A program made the translations under genes and the position numbers. Below the pieces are notes generated by a model. It had not been told where the DNA came from and did no database searches. It saw nothing but the letters and a program-made list of their open reading frames with translations. Below, piece after piece: positions 1 to 7,983 of a stretch of 64,000 bases of DNA. The stretch's first letter is position 1, and the number at the start of each line of letters is the position of its first letter. Source of the stretch: Sphingomonas sp. AOB5 (lineage in GTDB: Bacteria > Pseudomonadota > Alphaproteobacteria > Sphingomonadales > Sphingomonadaceae); assembly GCF_029433115.1 (NCBI RefSeq), contig NZ_JARNTV010000014.1:1-64000 (forward strand), in the 5' to 3' direction.

Positions 1-305
1 ACCGCCGCCAGCGCAGGCGGCACCGCCCCGCCATCGATCCCCGCCCAGAAGCCGAGCGCCTTGCCCAGCGGCAATTCGGGATCGTGCGCCGAAGCCTCGG
101 CCAGCAGCGCTCGCTCCTCGCACGCGACTTCGCCTGCCGCAGGATCGAGCAGCCCGGCCGCGATCCGCACCAGGCTCGATTTGCCCACGCCGTTCGGCCC
201 GGTGACGAGGCAGCCGCCGCCCTCCGGAACCGCGAAGCTCAGCCCCTCGAACAGCAACCGCCCGCCACGCACGCAGCCGACGTCGCGAAACGCGAGCAGG
301 CTCAC
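1..305 (-). CDS. ccmA: Heme exporter ATP-binding protein CcmA (partial, N-terminal part)
   Basis: Reading leftwards from a GTG at 305, the frame gives an ABC ATPase N-terminus with a clear Walker A motif (GPNGVGKSS, about residues 35-43) followed by RIAAGLL, and runs off the window edge after about 101 residues. The opening (LLAFRDVGCVRGGRLLFEG) and the short spacing to Walker A fit CcmA, the ATPase of the heme exporter used in cytochrome c maturation; another small ABC ATPase cannot be excluded because the signature motif lies outside. The GTG start overlaps the TGA of the upstream metalloprotease gene (GTGA), so the two are probably translated together. Confidence 0.75.
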   Translation of the reverse strand, partial: MSLLAFRDVGCVRGGRLLFEGLSFAVPEGGGCLVTGPNGVGKSSLVRIAAGLLDPAAGEVACEERALLAEASAHDPELPLGKALGFWAGIDGGAVPPALAA

Positions 306-706
306 TCGACCGAGTCCTCGAGCGCGTGGATATCGTCGTCGCTCAGCCCGAAATGATGGCCGACCTCATGCACGACGATATGCCAGACCAGCCGCTCGAG
401 CGTCTCGCCGCCTTCCGACCATTCGAAGAGGATCGGGCGGCGATAGAGATGGATGCGATCGGGCAGCGCGCCGCTTTCGAACGAGGATTTCTCGCCGATC
501 GGGCGGCCATGATAAAGGCCGGTCAGGTCCAGCGGATCCTCGATGCCGAGCGCGTCGAGCGCCTCGTCATCGGCATATTCCTCGACGATCAGCACGACGT
601 CCGCGAGATGGGACTGGAACGGCTCGGGGATCTGCGACAACGCCTCCCGCGCCATCCGCTCGATCGCTGCCGCGTCTGGGGCTTGCCCGCTCATGCCATG
701 GGGCAT
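302..706 (-). CDS. Zincin-like metallopeptidase (PF06262 type)
   Basis: This 134-residue protein carries HEVGHHFGLSDDDIHALE near its C-terminus, an HExxH zinc-binding motif followed by a downstream acidic residue, typical of the small 'zincin' family (PF06262, formerly DUF1025). No signal peptide is seen, so it is probably cytoplasmic. The family is widespread in alphaproteobacteria, often beside ccm or metabolic genes, and its substrate is not established. Its stop codon overlaps the start of ccmA, so they form one transcription unit. An internal ATG five codons in (MSGQ) is an alternative start. Confidence 0.85.
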   Translation of the reverse strand: MPHGMSGQAPDAAAIERMAREALSQIPEPFQSHLADVVLIVEEYADDEALDALGIEDPLDLTGLYHGRPIGEKSSFESGALPDRIHLYRRPILFEWSEGGETLERLVWHIVVHEVGHHFGLSDDDIHALEDSVE

Positions 707-741
707 AGGCCGTGCGCTCGACCATTCGCAAGGAGAGGATG

Positions 742-1029
742 ATGGTGACGCGGCTGACCGATGGATTGCGGACCGAATCGCTCGCCTCGCTGCCCGAATG
801 GACTCACGAGCCGGAGCGCGATGCGATCACCCGGCGCTTCACCTTCAGGGATTTCAACGAAGCGTTCGGCTTCATGACCCGCGTCGCACTGCTGGCGGAC
901 AAGGCGGATCATCACCCCGAATGGTCGAATGTGTGGAACCGGGTGGACATCCTGCTCACCACGCACGACGCCGATGGCCTTTCCACCCGCGATATCCAGA
1001 TGGCGCAGGCGATCGACGGGTTGTTGTGA
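742..1029 (+). CDS. phhB: 4a-hydroxytetrahydrobiopterin dehydratase (PhhB/PCD)
   Basis: A 95-residue protein with the pterin-4a-carbinolamine dehydratase signature [16 protein letters not shown], including the two adjacent catalytic histidines, and the usual family length. It dehydrates 4a-hydroxytetrahydrobiopterin to quinonoid dihydropterin, recycling the cofactor of phenylalanine hydroxylase; no phhA is in the window. AAGGAGAG lies at 730-737. ATGs occur at 739 and 742; 742 has the better spacing. The gene is transcribed away from the metalloprotease and converges with the SDR gene across a long hairpin. Confidence 0.9.
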   Translation: MVTRLTDGLRTESLASLPEWTHEPERDAITRRFTFRDFNEAFGFMTRVALLADKADHHPEWSNVWNRVDILLTTHDADGLSTRDIQMAQAIDGLL

Positions 1030-1037
1030 TTTTGTAA

Positions 1038-1119
1038 GCGGCCCCAGCCCGCTCCCCCACCCGGCCTCCCACAGAATATGCTGAATGGGAGGCCGGGTGG
1101 GGGAGCGGGCTGGAGCCGC
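1038..1119. repeat. Long near-perfect inverted repeat, likely bidirectional terminator or REP-like element
   Basis: The arm at 1038-1071 and the arm at 1086-1119 are complementary at 33 of 34 positions, with a 14-base loop (1072-1085). It sits between the convergent phhB and SDR genes. The arms are very GC-rich and there is no long T-run next to them, so it resembles the palindromic intergenic repeats common in sphingomonads more than a textbook terminator, though it could act as one for both genes. Confidence 0.85.
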
Positions 1120-1139
1120 GCGTTGCCGACGCAAAGACT

Positions 1140-1919
1140 CTATTTAAACGATTTTCCGGAGAGCCTGCGCAGCGTTCCCGGCATCCAGCGTGCCATGAAC
1201 CATAGCCGGTGCGCAGTCTTGCCGACGCGGGTGTGGACCGCCTTGCGGCTGGCGAGCATGCCGCGCACGGTCTTCACCACCTCGCTGACCGGGGTGATTT
1301 CCAGCCCCGCACCGCGCACCGATTCGCGCACATTGCGGTTCGAATCGGGCATCACCTTGTTGAGCAGGGGCGTCTCGATAAAGCTGGGCATCAGCGATCC
1401 GACATAAATCCCTTCCGGCGCCCATTCGGCGTTCAATGATTCGGCGAAGCCGCGCATCGCGAACTTGCCTGCGCTGTACACCGACATGCCGGCATTGCCC
1501 GAAATGCCCGCGGCCGAGCTGGTGACGATCATCGCCGAACCCGGCGTGGCTTTCAGCAGCCCGTGCGCCGCGCGGGCGCCATAGACCATGCCGTTGATGT
1601 TGATCGAAAGCCCGCGATCGATGTCGTCCTCCGACATCACGTCGAGCGGTCCGCCCACCGCGACCCCGGCATTGTTGAAGAAGAAATCGAGCCGCCCGCC
1701 GCTCTTCTCACCGAACGCGGCCAGCGTGGTTTCCCACGCCGCCTTGTCGCGCACGTCCATCTGATAGGTTTCCGCGGAGGGGATCGCAGCCTTGGTTTCG
1801 GCCAGCGCGGCAGTATTGACGTCGGCCAAACCGACCAGCCAGCCGTCCGCCGCGAGATCCTTCGCCACCGCCAGCCCGATCCCCGACGCGCCGCCGGTGA
1901 TGAATGCCGCCTTGGCCAT
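1140..1919 (-). CDS. SDR family NAD(P)-dependent oxidoreductase
   Basis: A 259-residue classical short-chain dehydrogenase. The N-terminal TGGASGIG glycine motif (residues 8-15) binds the dinucleotide, NNAG is at 82-85, Ser134/135 supplies the active-site serine and YSAGK gives Tyr148 and Lys152. These are all the catalytic residues of the family. The C-terminus ends in a basic, aromatic stretch (LWFMARWMPGTLRRL) that may touch the membrane. The substrate cannot be read from sequence. The chosen ATG at 1919 starts directly at the Rossmann fold; longer in-frame starts would overlap the divergent ABC gene. Confidence 0.88.
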   Translation of the reverse strand: MAKAAFITGGASGIGLAVAKDLAADGWLVGLADVNTAALAETKAAIPSAETYQMDVRDKAAWETTLAAFGEKSGGRLDFFFNNAGVAVGGPLDVMSEDDIDRGLSININGMVYGARAAHGLLKATPGSAMIVTSSAAGISGNAGMSVYSAGKFAMRGFAESLNAEWAPEGIYVGSLMPSFIETPLLNKVMPDSNRNVRESVRGAGLEITPVSEVVKTVRGMLASRKAVHTRVGKTAHRLWFMARWMPGTLRRLSGKSFK

Positions 1920-1971
1920 GCCCCTCTCCTCTTCTTGTCCTTTGCCCCACCATCCCGCACAACCGCGCAAG

Positions 1972-2736
1972 ATGCCAGACCTGTCGCGCAGCGTTACCTT
2001 CAAAAATGTCAGTAAGCGATATGCTGCTGCAACTGCGGTCGACGGCGTGTCGCTGGAGATTGCGGGCGGCAGCTTCGTCGCGCTGGTGGGCAGTTCCGGA
2101 TCGGGCAAGTCGACCCTGCTCAAGATGGTCAACCGGCTGATCGAACCGAGCGATGGCGAAGTGCTGGTCGGCGGTGAAGCCGTGTCCGCCCAGCCCGCCC
2201 CGCTGTTGCGCCGCCGGATTGGCTATGTGTTCCAGAATGTCGGGCTGTTCCCGCACATGACCGTGGGCGAGAATGTCGCGATCGGGCTGAAACTGGCGGG
2301 CGAGAAGGATAGCGCCGCACGCATCGCCGAGCTGCTGGCACTGGTCGAGCTGCCCGGCGCGTTCGCCGCGCGCATGCCCGATGCGCTGTCGGGCGGACAG
2401 CGCCAGCGGGTCGGGGTGGCGCGTGCACTGGCGACGGGGCCGGGGCTGATGCTGATGGACGAGCCATTCGGCGCGCTCGATCCGGTGACGCGCGATGGGT
2501 TGGGCAAGGCGATCCGCGCGCTGCACGTTTCGATGGGCCTCACCACGATCCTGGTCACCCACGACATGGCCGAAGCGCTGCTGCTGGCGGACCGGGTGCT
2601 GGTGATGGCCGCCGGACGGATCGTCGCCGACGCCACGCCGAAGCAGTTGCTGGCGGGCGAAGGCGGCCCCGAAGCGCAGGCGCTGGTCGCGGTGCCGCGC
2701 GAACAGGCGCAGCGGCTGGCGGAGCTGGAGGCGTGA
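1972..2736 (+). CDS. Osmoprotectant/quaternary-amine ABC transporter ATP-binding protein
   Basis: A 254-residue ABC ATPase with Walker A GSSGSGKST (residues 40-48), signature LSGGQRQRVGVARAL (from 139) and Walker B LMLMDEPFGALDP (from 159). The MVNRLIEPSDGEVLVGG segment after Walker A is typical of OpuBA/OsmV/ProV-type glycine betaine and choline transporters. It lacks the C-terminal CBS domains of many such ATPases. The next gene, 142 bp downstream, encodes the fused permease and binding protein, so the two make a complete importer. Start chosen at the ATG at 1972, 52 bp from the divergent SDR start. Confidence 0.88.
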   Translation: MPDLSRSVTFKNVSKRYAAATAVDGVSLEIAGGSFVALVGSSGSGKSTLLKMVNRLIEPSDGEVLVGGEAVSAQPAPLLRRRIGYVFQNVGLFPHMTVGENVAIGLKLAGEKDSAARIAELLALVELPGAFAARMPDALSGGQRQRVGVARALATGPGLMLMDEPFGALDPVTRDGLGKAIRALHVSMGLTTILVTHDMAEALLLADRVLVMAAGRIVADATPKQLLAGEGGPEAQALVAVPREQAQRLAELEA

Positions 2737-2748
2737 TTGCCGCTGTTC

Positions 2749-2876
2749 AAATCCTCCCCCGGAGGGGGAGGTGGCATGCGCAGCATGACGGAGGGGTATT
2801 CTCCGCGCGCGGCATCGCTCGTGGAGAATACCCCTCCGCCGCTTCGCGGTCCTCCTCCCCCTCCGGGGGAGGATTT
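2749..2876. repeat. Composite inverted-repeat element inside the ABC operon
   Basis: The outer arms (AAATCCTCCCCC at 2749-2760 and its complement at 2865-2876) flank a second complementary pair (GGAGGGGTATTCTCC at 2790-2804, complement from about 2823). Short self-complementary stretches such as GCATGCGC and CGCTTCGCG lie between them. This structure is typical of sphingomonad and Caulobacter intergenic palindromes. The right arm ends two bases before the permease ATG and contains its Shine-Dalgarno sequence. Confidence 0.85.
2868..2873 (+). promoter_or_regulatory. Shine-Dalgarno sequence lying inside the repeat arm
   Basis: GGAGGA lies five bases before the ATG at 2879 and belongs to the right arm of the inverted repeat. 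If the long hairpin forms, this ribosome-binding site is paired, which could lower or regulate translation of the permease-binding protein fusion. Confidence 0.6.
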
Positions 2877-2878
2877 TC

Positions 2879-4402
2879 ATGATCGCCGCTTTCGCTCGCG
2901 TCCCCGAACTGCTTGCCCAGCACCTGTTGCTGGCGTTTGCGGCGCTGCTGCTAGGGCTGGTCATCAGCCTGCCGCTGGCGATCCTCTCGGCGCGCAACCG
3001 TGTGGTCGGGCGGATCGCTTTGGGCTTTGCCAGCCTGATCCAGACCATCCCCAGCCTTGCGTTGCTCGCGCTTTTCTATCCGATCCTGTTGTCGCTCTCG
3101 ACTTTCGTCGGCGGCGGGATACCGGCGCTGGGCTTCCTGCCCTCGCTGCTCGCATTGATGCTCTATGCGTTGCTGCCAATCCTGCGGAACGCAGTCACCG
3201 GCCTCGCCAATCTCGATCCCGCGGTGCTGGAGGCCGCGGACGGGATGGGCATGACGCGCTGGCAGAAGCTGCGGCTGGTCGAGGCGCCCTTGGTGCTGCC
3301 GGTGCTGATGGCGGGTATCCGCACCGCCGCAGTCTGGACCATCGGTGCGGCGACGCTTTCCACGACCGTGGGCCAGCCGAGCCTGGGCGACCTGATCTTC
3401 GCGGGACTGCAGACGCAGAACTGGGCGCTGGTGCTCGCCGGATGCATCGCCGCGGCAGGCCTCGCGCTGTCGGTCGACGCGCTGCTGGGGCTGGCCGAAT
3501 ATGGCATCGCCAACCGCAAGCGGCTGCTGGTCTGGGGCAGCCTCGGCACGTTGCTGCTGGCCACGCTGATCGCGCTGGCCCCGGCGCTGCCCAGCGGCAA
3601 GGGCACGGTCGTCATCGGCGCCAAGGGCTTTTCCGAGCAATATATCCTCGCCCGGCTGATCGGCGACCGGCTCGAAGCGGCGGGCTACAAAGTCGAGTAT
3701 CGCGAGGGGCTGGGATCGGCGGTGGCGTTCAGCGCGCTCGCGGGCGGGGATATCGACGTCTATGTCGATTATTCGGGCACGCTGTGGACCAACCAGATGC
3801 AGCGCAGCGACGTGCCAGGGCGCGAGGCGATCGTCGCCGGGGTCGGCCAATGGGTCCGCGAGAAGCATGATGTGTTCTCGATGGGGTCGCTCGGTTTCGA
3901 GAATGCCTATGCCTTTGCCATGCGCGGCGACGATGCGCGCAAGCGCGGCATTGTATCACTCGCCGATCTGGCCGCGCAGGCGCCGTCCATGAACCTCGCC
4001 ACCGATGTCGAGTTTCTCGAGCGGCCCGAATGGCGATCGGTGCGCGACACCTATGGACTGAAGTTCAAGTCCGCCCGCCCCTATCAGCCGACCTTCATGT
4101 ACAAGGCGCTGGACAGCGGCGAGGCGGACGTGATCCCGGCTTTCTCCTCGGACGGCCGGATCGCGGCTTCCGGCCTTGCGGTGCTGACCGATCCCAAAAG
4201 CGCGATCCCCGGCTATGACGCGATTCTGCTGCTCGCCCCGAAGCGCGCGGACGATGCCCGTTTCCAAGCCGCGCTGCGTCCACTGATCGGCGCGATCCGG
4301 GTCGAGGACATGCGCCAGGCCAATTACATGGTCGACCGCGACAGCGACAAGCGCAGCCCCGACGCGGCGGCAGACTGGCTGGCGGCGCGGCTGAAGCGCT
4401 AG
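2879..4402 (+). CDS. Fused ABC permease / substrate-binding protein (osmoprotectant type)
   Basis: A 507-residue fusion. Residues 1 to about 210 form an OpuBB/OsmW-type permease with several hydrophobic segments and the EAA-loop sequence EAADGMGMTRWQKLRLVEAP that contacts the ATPase. Residues about 215-235 are another membrane span. Residues about 240-507 are an OpuAC/OsmF-type binding domain starting VVIGAKGFSEQYILA and containing DVYVDYSGTLW. The membrane span tethers the binding domain in the periplasm. Such fusions are known in the quaternary-amine family. The likely ligands are betaine-like compounds, but the exact one is not readable. The gene follows its ATPase across a repeat element. 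Confidence 0.88.
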   Translation: MIAAFARVPELLAQHLLLAFAALLLGLVISLPLAILSARNRVVGRIALGFASLIQTIPSLALLALFYPILLSLSTFVGGGIPALGFLPSLLALMLYALLPILRNAVTGLANLDPAVLEAADGMGMTRWQKLRLVEAPLVLPVLMAGIRTAAVWTIGAATLSTTVGQPSLGDLIFAGLQTQNWALVLAGCIAAAGLALSVDALLGLAEYGIANRKRLLVWGSLGTLLLATLIALAPALPSGKGTVVIGAKGFSEQYILARLIGDRLEAAGYKVEYREGLGSAVAFSALAGGDIDVYVDYSGTLWTNQMQRSDVPGREAIVAGVGQWVREKHDVFSMGSLGFENAYAFAMRGDDARKRGIVSLADLAAQAPSMNLATDVEFLERPEWRSVRDTYGLKFKSARPYQPTFMYKALDSGEADVIPAFSSDGRIAASGLAVLTDPKSAIPGYDAILLLAPKRADDARFQAALRPLIGAIRVEDMRQANYMVDRDSDKRSPDAAADWLAARLKR

Positions 4403-4456
4403 ATTTTCTCGTTTCGGCCGCTATCCTGACAACGATAACAGAATCCCCGGGAGAGA

Positions 4457-6907
4457 ATGATGCGGAAGCTTTTGCTGGTCACCACCATCCTTGTCGCCGC
4501 GCCGGTCGTTGCGCAGCAAGCGCCGACAACGCTGTCTGAACCGACCGTCGCCGATCCCGCCCAATGGCCCGCTGCGGCGAGCCAGGGGCTGATCGACCCC
4601 GCGACCGAGAAGCGGATCGACGCACTGCTCGCGCAGATGAGCGTCGAGGAGAAAGTCGGCCAGATGATCCAGGCCGACATCGGCAACATCAAGCCCGAGG
4701 AGCTGCGCAAATATCCGGTCGGGTCGATCCTGGCGGGCGGCAACTCCCCGCCGCTTTCGGGCAATGACCGGTCGCCGCAGAAGGACTGGGTGGAAACCGC
4801 CCGCGCCTTCCGCGCGGTGGCGATGGAGGAACGGCCGGGCCATGTCCGCATCCCGCTGATCTTCGGTGTCGACGCGGTGCACGGGAACAACAACGTCATC
4901 GGCGCGACGATCTTCCCGCACAATATCGGGCTGGGCGCGGCCAACGATCCCGACCTGATCCGCCGCATCGGCCATGTCACCGCGCTGGAGACTGCGGCGG
5001 CGGGTCCCGACTGGGCGTTCGGACCCACGCTTGCGGTGCCGCAGAACGATCGCTGGGGCCGCACCTATGAAGGCTATTCGGAGGATCCCGCGCTGGTCGC
5101 CAGCTATGCCGGCGCGATGATCGAGGGGCTGCAGGGCAAGCCCGGTCAGGGCCGCATCCAGCAGGGCCAGGTCGCGGCATCGGCCAAGCATTTCCTCGGC
5201 GATGGCGGCACCACCGATGGCATCGATCAGGGCAATACGCAGGTCGACGAAGCCACGCTGATCCGCATCCACGCCGCCGGTTATCCCGGCGCGATCAATG
5301 CCGGGACGATGACGGTGATGGCGTCGTACAACAGCTGGAACGGCGTGAAGATGCACGGCAACAAGTCGCTGCTGACCGATGTACTGAAGGGGCGGATGGG
5401 CTTTCAGGGCTTCGTCGTCGGCGACTGGAACGGCCATGGCCAGATCCCCGGCTGCACCGCCACCGATTGCCCGCAAACCTTCAACGCGGGCCTCGACATG
5501 GCGATGGCGCCGGACAGCTGGAAGGGCCTGTTCGAATCGACCGTGCGCCATGTGCGTGAGGGCACCATCCCGATGTCGCGCGTCGACGATGCGGTACGCC
5601 GTATCCTGCGCGTGAAGTTCCGCCTCGGCTTGTTCGATGCGCCGCGCCCGCTGGAGGGCAAGGACCTGCTCGGCACGCCCGAGCATCGCGCGGTGGCGCG
5701 CGAGGCGGTGAGCAAGTCGATCGTGCTGCTCAAGAACGAAGGCGTGCTGCCGCTGAAATCGAGCGCCAACATTCTGGTCGCGGGACCCGGCGCGGATTCG
5801 ATCGGGATGCAGAGCGGCGGCTGGACCTTGAGCTGGCAGGGCGACGGCAATGGCAACGAGCTGTTCCCGAACGGCCAGTCCATCTATGCCGGCATCGCCG
5901 AGGCGGTGAAGCAGGATGGCGGCAGCGCCACCCTCTCGGTCGATGGCAGCTTCGCGAAGAAGCCCGATGTCGCGATCGTGGTGTTCGGCGAACAGCCCTA
6001 TGCCGAGATGCGCGGCGATATCCGCACGCTGGAATTCCAGCCCGGCGACAAGCAGGCGCTAGCCACGCTGCGCAAGCTGCGCGCGCAGGGCATCCCGACC
6101 GTCGCGGTGTTCCTTTCGGGCCGGCCGATGTGGGTGAACCCGGAACTCAACGCGTCCGACGCCTTCGTCGCGGCATGGCTGCCGGGCACCGAGGGCGGCG
6201 GCATCGCCGACGTCATCATCGGCGACAGGACGGGCAAGCCGCGCAAGGATTTCCATGGCCGCCTGTCGTACAGCTGGCCCAAGAGTGCCGGACAGTTCGT
6301 GCTCAACCGCGGCATGACCGGCTACGATCCGCTGTTCGCCTTCGGCTATGGCCTGACCTACGCCAAACCCGGCAAGGTCGGCACGCTGAGCGAGGAAGCG
6401 GGCCTCGACTCCAGCCTAGCCAACACCACCATCTTCTTCTCGCGCGGTCAGACGCCGGCGCCCTTCTCCTTCTGGAGCGACAGCCAGGTGAAGCGCGCGG
6501 TCGCCGAGGGCCCGGCCCAGCAGGAAGGCGCGGTGCAGCTGACCTGGCCCGCGGGCGCGGAGACGGTGCGCATCGGCGGCGGCGCGCTGGACTTCACCCG
6601 CGAAGCCAATGCCGATCTGTCGATCCAGATCAGCTACCGCGTCGACGTCGCGCCCAAGGGTCCCGTGCGGCTGCTGATGGAAGGCGGGACCAACAAGGGA
6701 GCGATCGACGCGACCAGCCTGTTCGGCACGGCGCGCGGCTGGCAGACTGCCAAGGTGTTCCTGAAATGCTATACCGCCAATGGCGTCGACCTGACCAAGG
6801 TCGAGGCGCCGTTCGTCCTTCAGGCGACCGGTCCGTTCGTCGTCACCATCGCCGATGTGCGGATCGTGTCCGATCCCAACAATTCGGTGTGTCCGGGAGC
6901 CAAATGA
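4457..6907 (+). CDS. Glycoside hydrolase family 3 beta-glucosidase (ExoP-like), exported
   Basis: An 816-residue protein with a signal peptide (MMRKLLLVTTILVAAPVVA). The GH3 N-terminal barrel follows, with VDAVHGNN, KHFLGDGGT and the nucleophile region GFVVGDWNGH, where Asp323 is the predicted nucleophile. The GH3 C-terminal domain includes SIVLLKNEGVLPL, then a beta-sandwich extension from about residue 650 like the ExoP C-terminal domain. It should release glucose from beta-glucan oligosaccharides in the periplasm. ATGs at 4457 and 4460 are both possible behind GGGAGAG. Its stop overlaps the galM start (ATGA), so released sugar would be anomerised by the next product. Confidence 0.92.
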   Translation: MMRKLLLVTTILVAAPVVAQQAPTTLSEPTVADPAQWPAAASQGLIDPATEKRIDALLAQMSVEEKVGQMIQADIGNIKPEELRKYPVGSILAGGNSPPLSGNDRSPQKDWVETARAFRAVAMEERPGHVRIPLIFGVDAVHGNNNVIGATIFPHNIGLGAANDPDLIRRIGHVTALETAAAGPDWAFGPTLAVPQNDRWGRTYEGYSEDPALVASYAGAMIEGLQGKPGQGRIQQGQVAASAKHFLGDGGTTDGIDQGNTQVDEATLIRIHAAGYPGAINAGTMTVMASYNSWNGVKMHGNKSLLTDVLKGRMGFQGFVVGDWNGHGQIPGCTATDCPQTFNAGLDMAMAPDSWKGLFESTVRHVREGTIPMSRVDDAVRRILRVKFRLGLFDAPRPLEGKDLLGTPEHRAVAREAVSKSIVLLKNEGVLPLKSSANILVAGPGADSIGMQSGGWTLSWQGDGNGNELFPNGQSIYAGIAEAVKQDGGSATLSVDGSFAKKPDVAIVVFGEQPYAEMRGDIRTLEFQPGDKQALATLRKLRAQGIPTVAVFLSGRPMWVNPELNASDAFVAAWLPGTEGGGIADVIIGDRTGKPRKDFHGRLSYSWPKSAGQFVLNRGMTGYDPLFAFGYGLTYAKPGKVGTLSEEAGLDSSLANTTIFFSRGQTPAPFSFWSDSQVKRAVAEGPAQQEGAVQLTWPAGAETVRIGGGALDFTREANADLSIQISYRVDVAPKGPVRLLMEGGTNKGAIDATSLFGTARGWQTAKVFLKCYTANGVDLTKVEAPFVLQATGPFVVTIADVRIVSDPNNSVCPGAK

Positions 6908-7917
6908 CCGAAACCGTCGAGATCGCGCGCGGCCCCTATCGCGCACAGCTTCTCGCCCTCGGGGCGACATTGCGCCGCCTCGAGGTGCCGGACCGCGAGG
7001 GCCGGGTGGCGAATGTGGTGCTGGGGTGCCGCGATCTCGACGATTACCGGCGGGTCGCGCGCTATTATGGCGCGACGGTCGGCCGCTATGCCAACCGGAT
7101 CGGCGGCGCACGCTTCATGCTGGACGGGCGCGAGTATCGCCTGCCTGCCAATGACGGGCCGAACAACCTCCATAGCGGCGCGCCGGGGTTCGACCAGCGC
7201 GACTGGGCGCTGGAGGATGCCGATGCGAGCAGCGCGCGCTTCGGCCTGACCAGCCCGGATGGCGAGAATGGCTTTCCCGGCACGCTGCGCGTCGAGGCGT
7301 TGTACCGGATGGAGGAGGACGGACTGGCGATCACGCTGAGCGCGCAGACCGATGCGCCAACGGTGCTGAACCTGACCAATCATGCCTATTTCAACCTAGG
7401 TGGCGAGGCGAGCGGGCGGACGATCCTCGATCATGTGCTGCGCATTGCCGGGAGTCATATCACGCCTGTTGACGCCGACCTGATCCCGACCGGCGCGCTG
7501 CGGCCGGTGGCGAACAGCCCGTTCGACTTCCGCACGCCCAAGCCGGTCGGGCGCGACATTGCGCAGGACGATACCCAGCTCGTCCGCGGCCTGGGTTATG
7601 ATCACAACTGGGCGATCGATGCACCGGGCCGTGCCGCGACGCTCTACGATCCGGAATCGGGGCGGGTGCTCGATCTCCATTCGACCAAGCCTGGGCTGCA
7701 ACTCTATTCGGGCAACCATCTGGCGGATGGGCCGCCGGGGACTTCGGGCGGGACCTATGCGGCACGCGCGGGCCTGTGCCTCGAGCCACAACTGTTTCCG
7801 GACAGCCCGAACCGGCCGGAATTTCCCTCGGCGCGGCTGGATCCGGGTGAGCGGTACGAACACCGCCTCGCCTTCCGCTTCCGCACCGCCGGGAGCGTGG
7901 ACGAGGCGTTCGGATAG
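6904..7917 (+). CDS. galM: Aldose 1-epimerase (mutarotase)
   Basis: A 337-residue GalM-family protein with GRYANRI, LNLTNHAYFNL (catalytic histidine), GYDHNW, LQLYSGN and LCLEPQLFPDSPN (catalytic glutamate), in family order and usual length. It interconverts the alpha and beta anomers of glucose or galactose. No signal peptide is visible, so it probably acts in the cytoplasm. The ATG overlaps the TGA of the GH3 gene, giving translational coupling; the pair forms a two-gene beta-glucoside unit. Confidence 0.93.
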   Translation: MTETVEIARGPYRAQLLALGATLRRLEVPDREGRVANVVLGCRDLDDYRRVARYYGATVGRYANRIGGARFMLDGREYRLPANDGPNNLHSGAPGFDQRDWALEDADASSARFGLTSPDGENGFPGTLRVEALYRMEEDGLAITLSAQTDAPTVLNLTNHAYFNLGGEASGRTILDHVLRIAGSHITPVDADLIPTGALRPVANSPFDFRTPKPVGRDIAQDDTQLVRGLGYDHNWAIDAPGRAATLYDPESGRVLDLHSTKPGLQLYSGNHLADGPPGTSGGTYAARAGLCLEPQLFPDSPNRPEFPSARLDPGERYEHRLAFRFRTAGSVDEAFG

Positions 7918-7929
7918 GGTGAAGATGAA

Positions 7930-7961
7930 GAAGGGGCCGGAGATCGCTCCCCGGCCCCTTC
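7930..7961. terminator. Bidirectional terminator hairpin
   Basis: An 11-bp perfect stem (7930-7940 pairing with 7951-7961) with a 10-base loop sits between the convergent galM and aldehyde dehydrogenase genes. The flanks are only moderately T/A-rich, so termination strength is uncertain. Confidence 0.7.
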
Positions 7962-7983
7962 CTAACTCTCTTCGAAATCCGGT

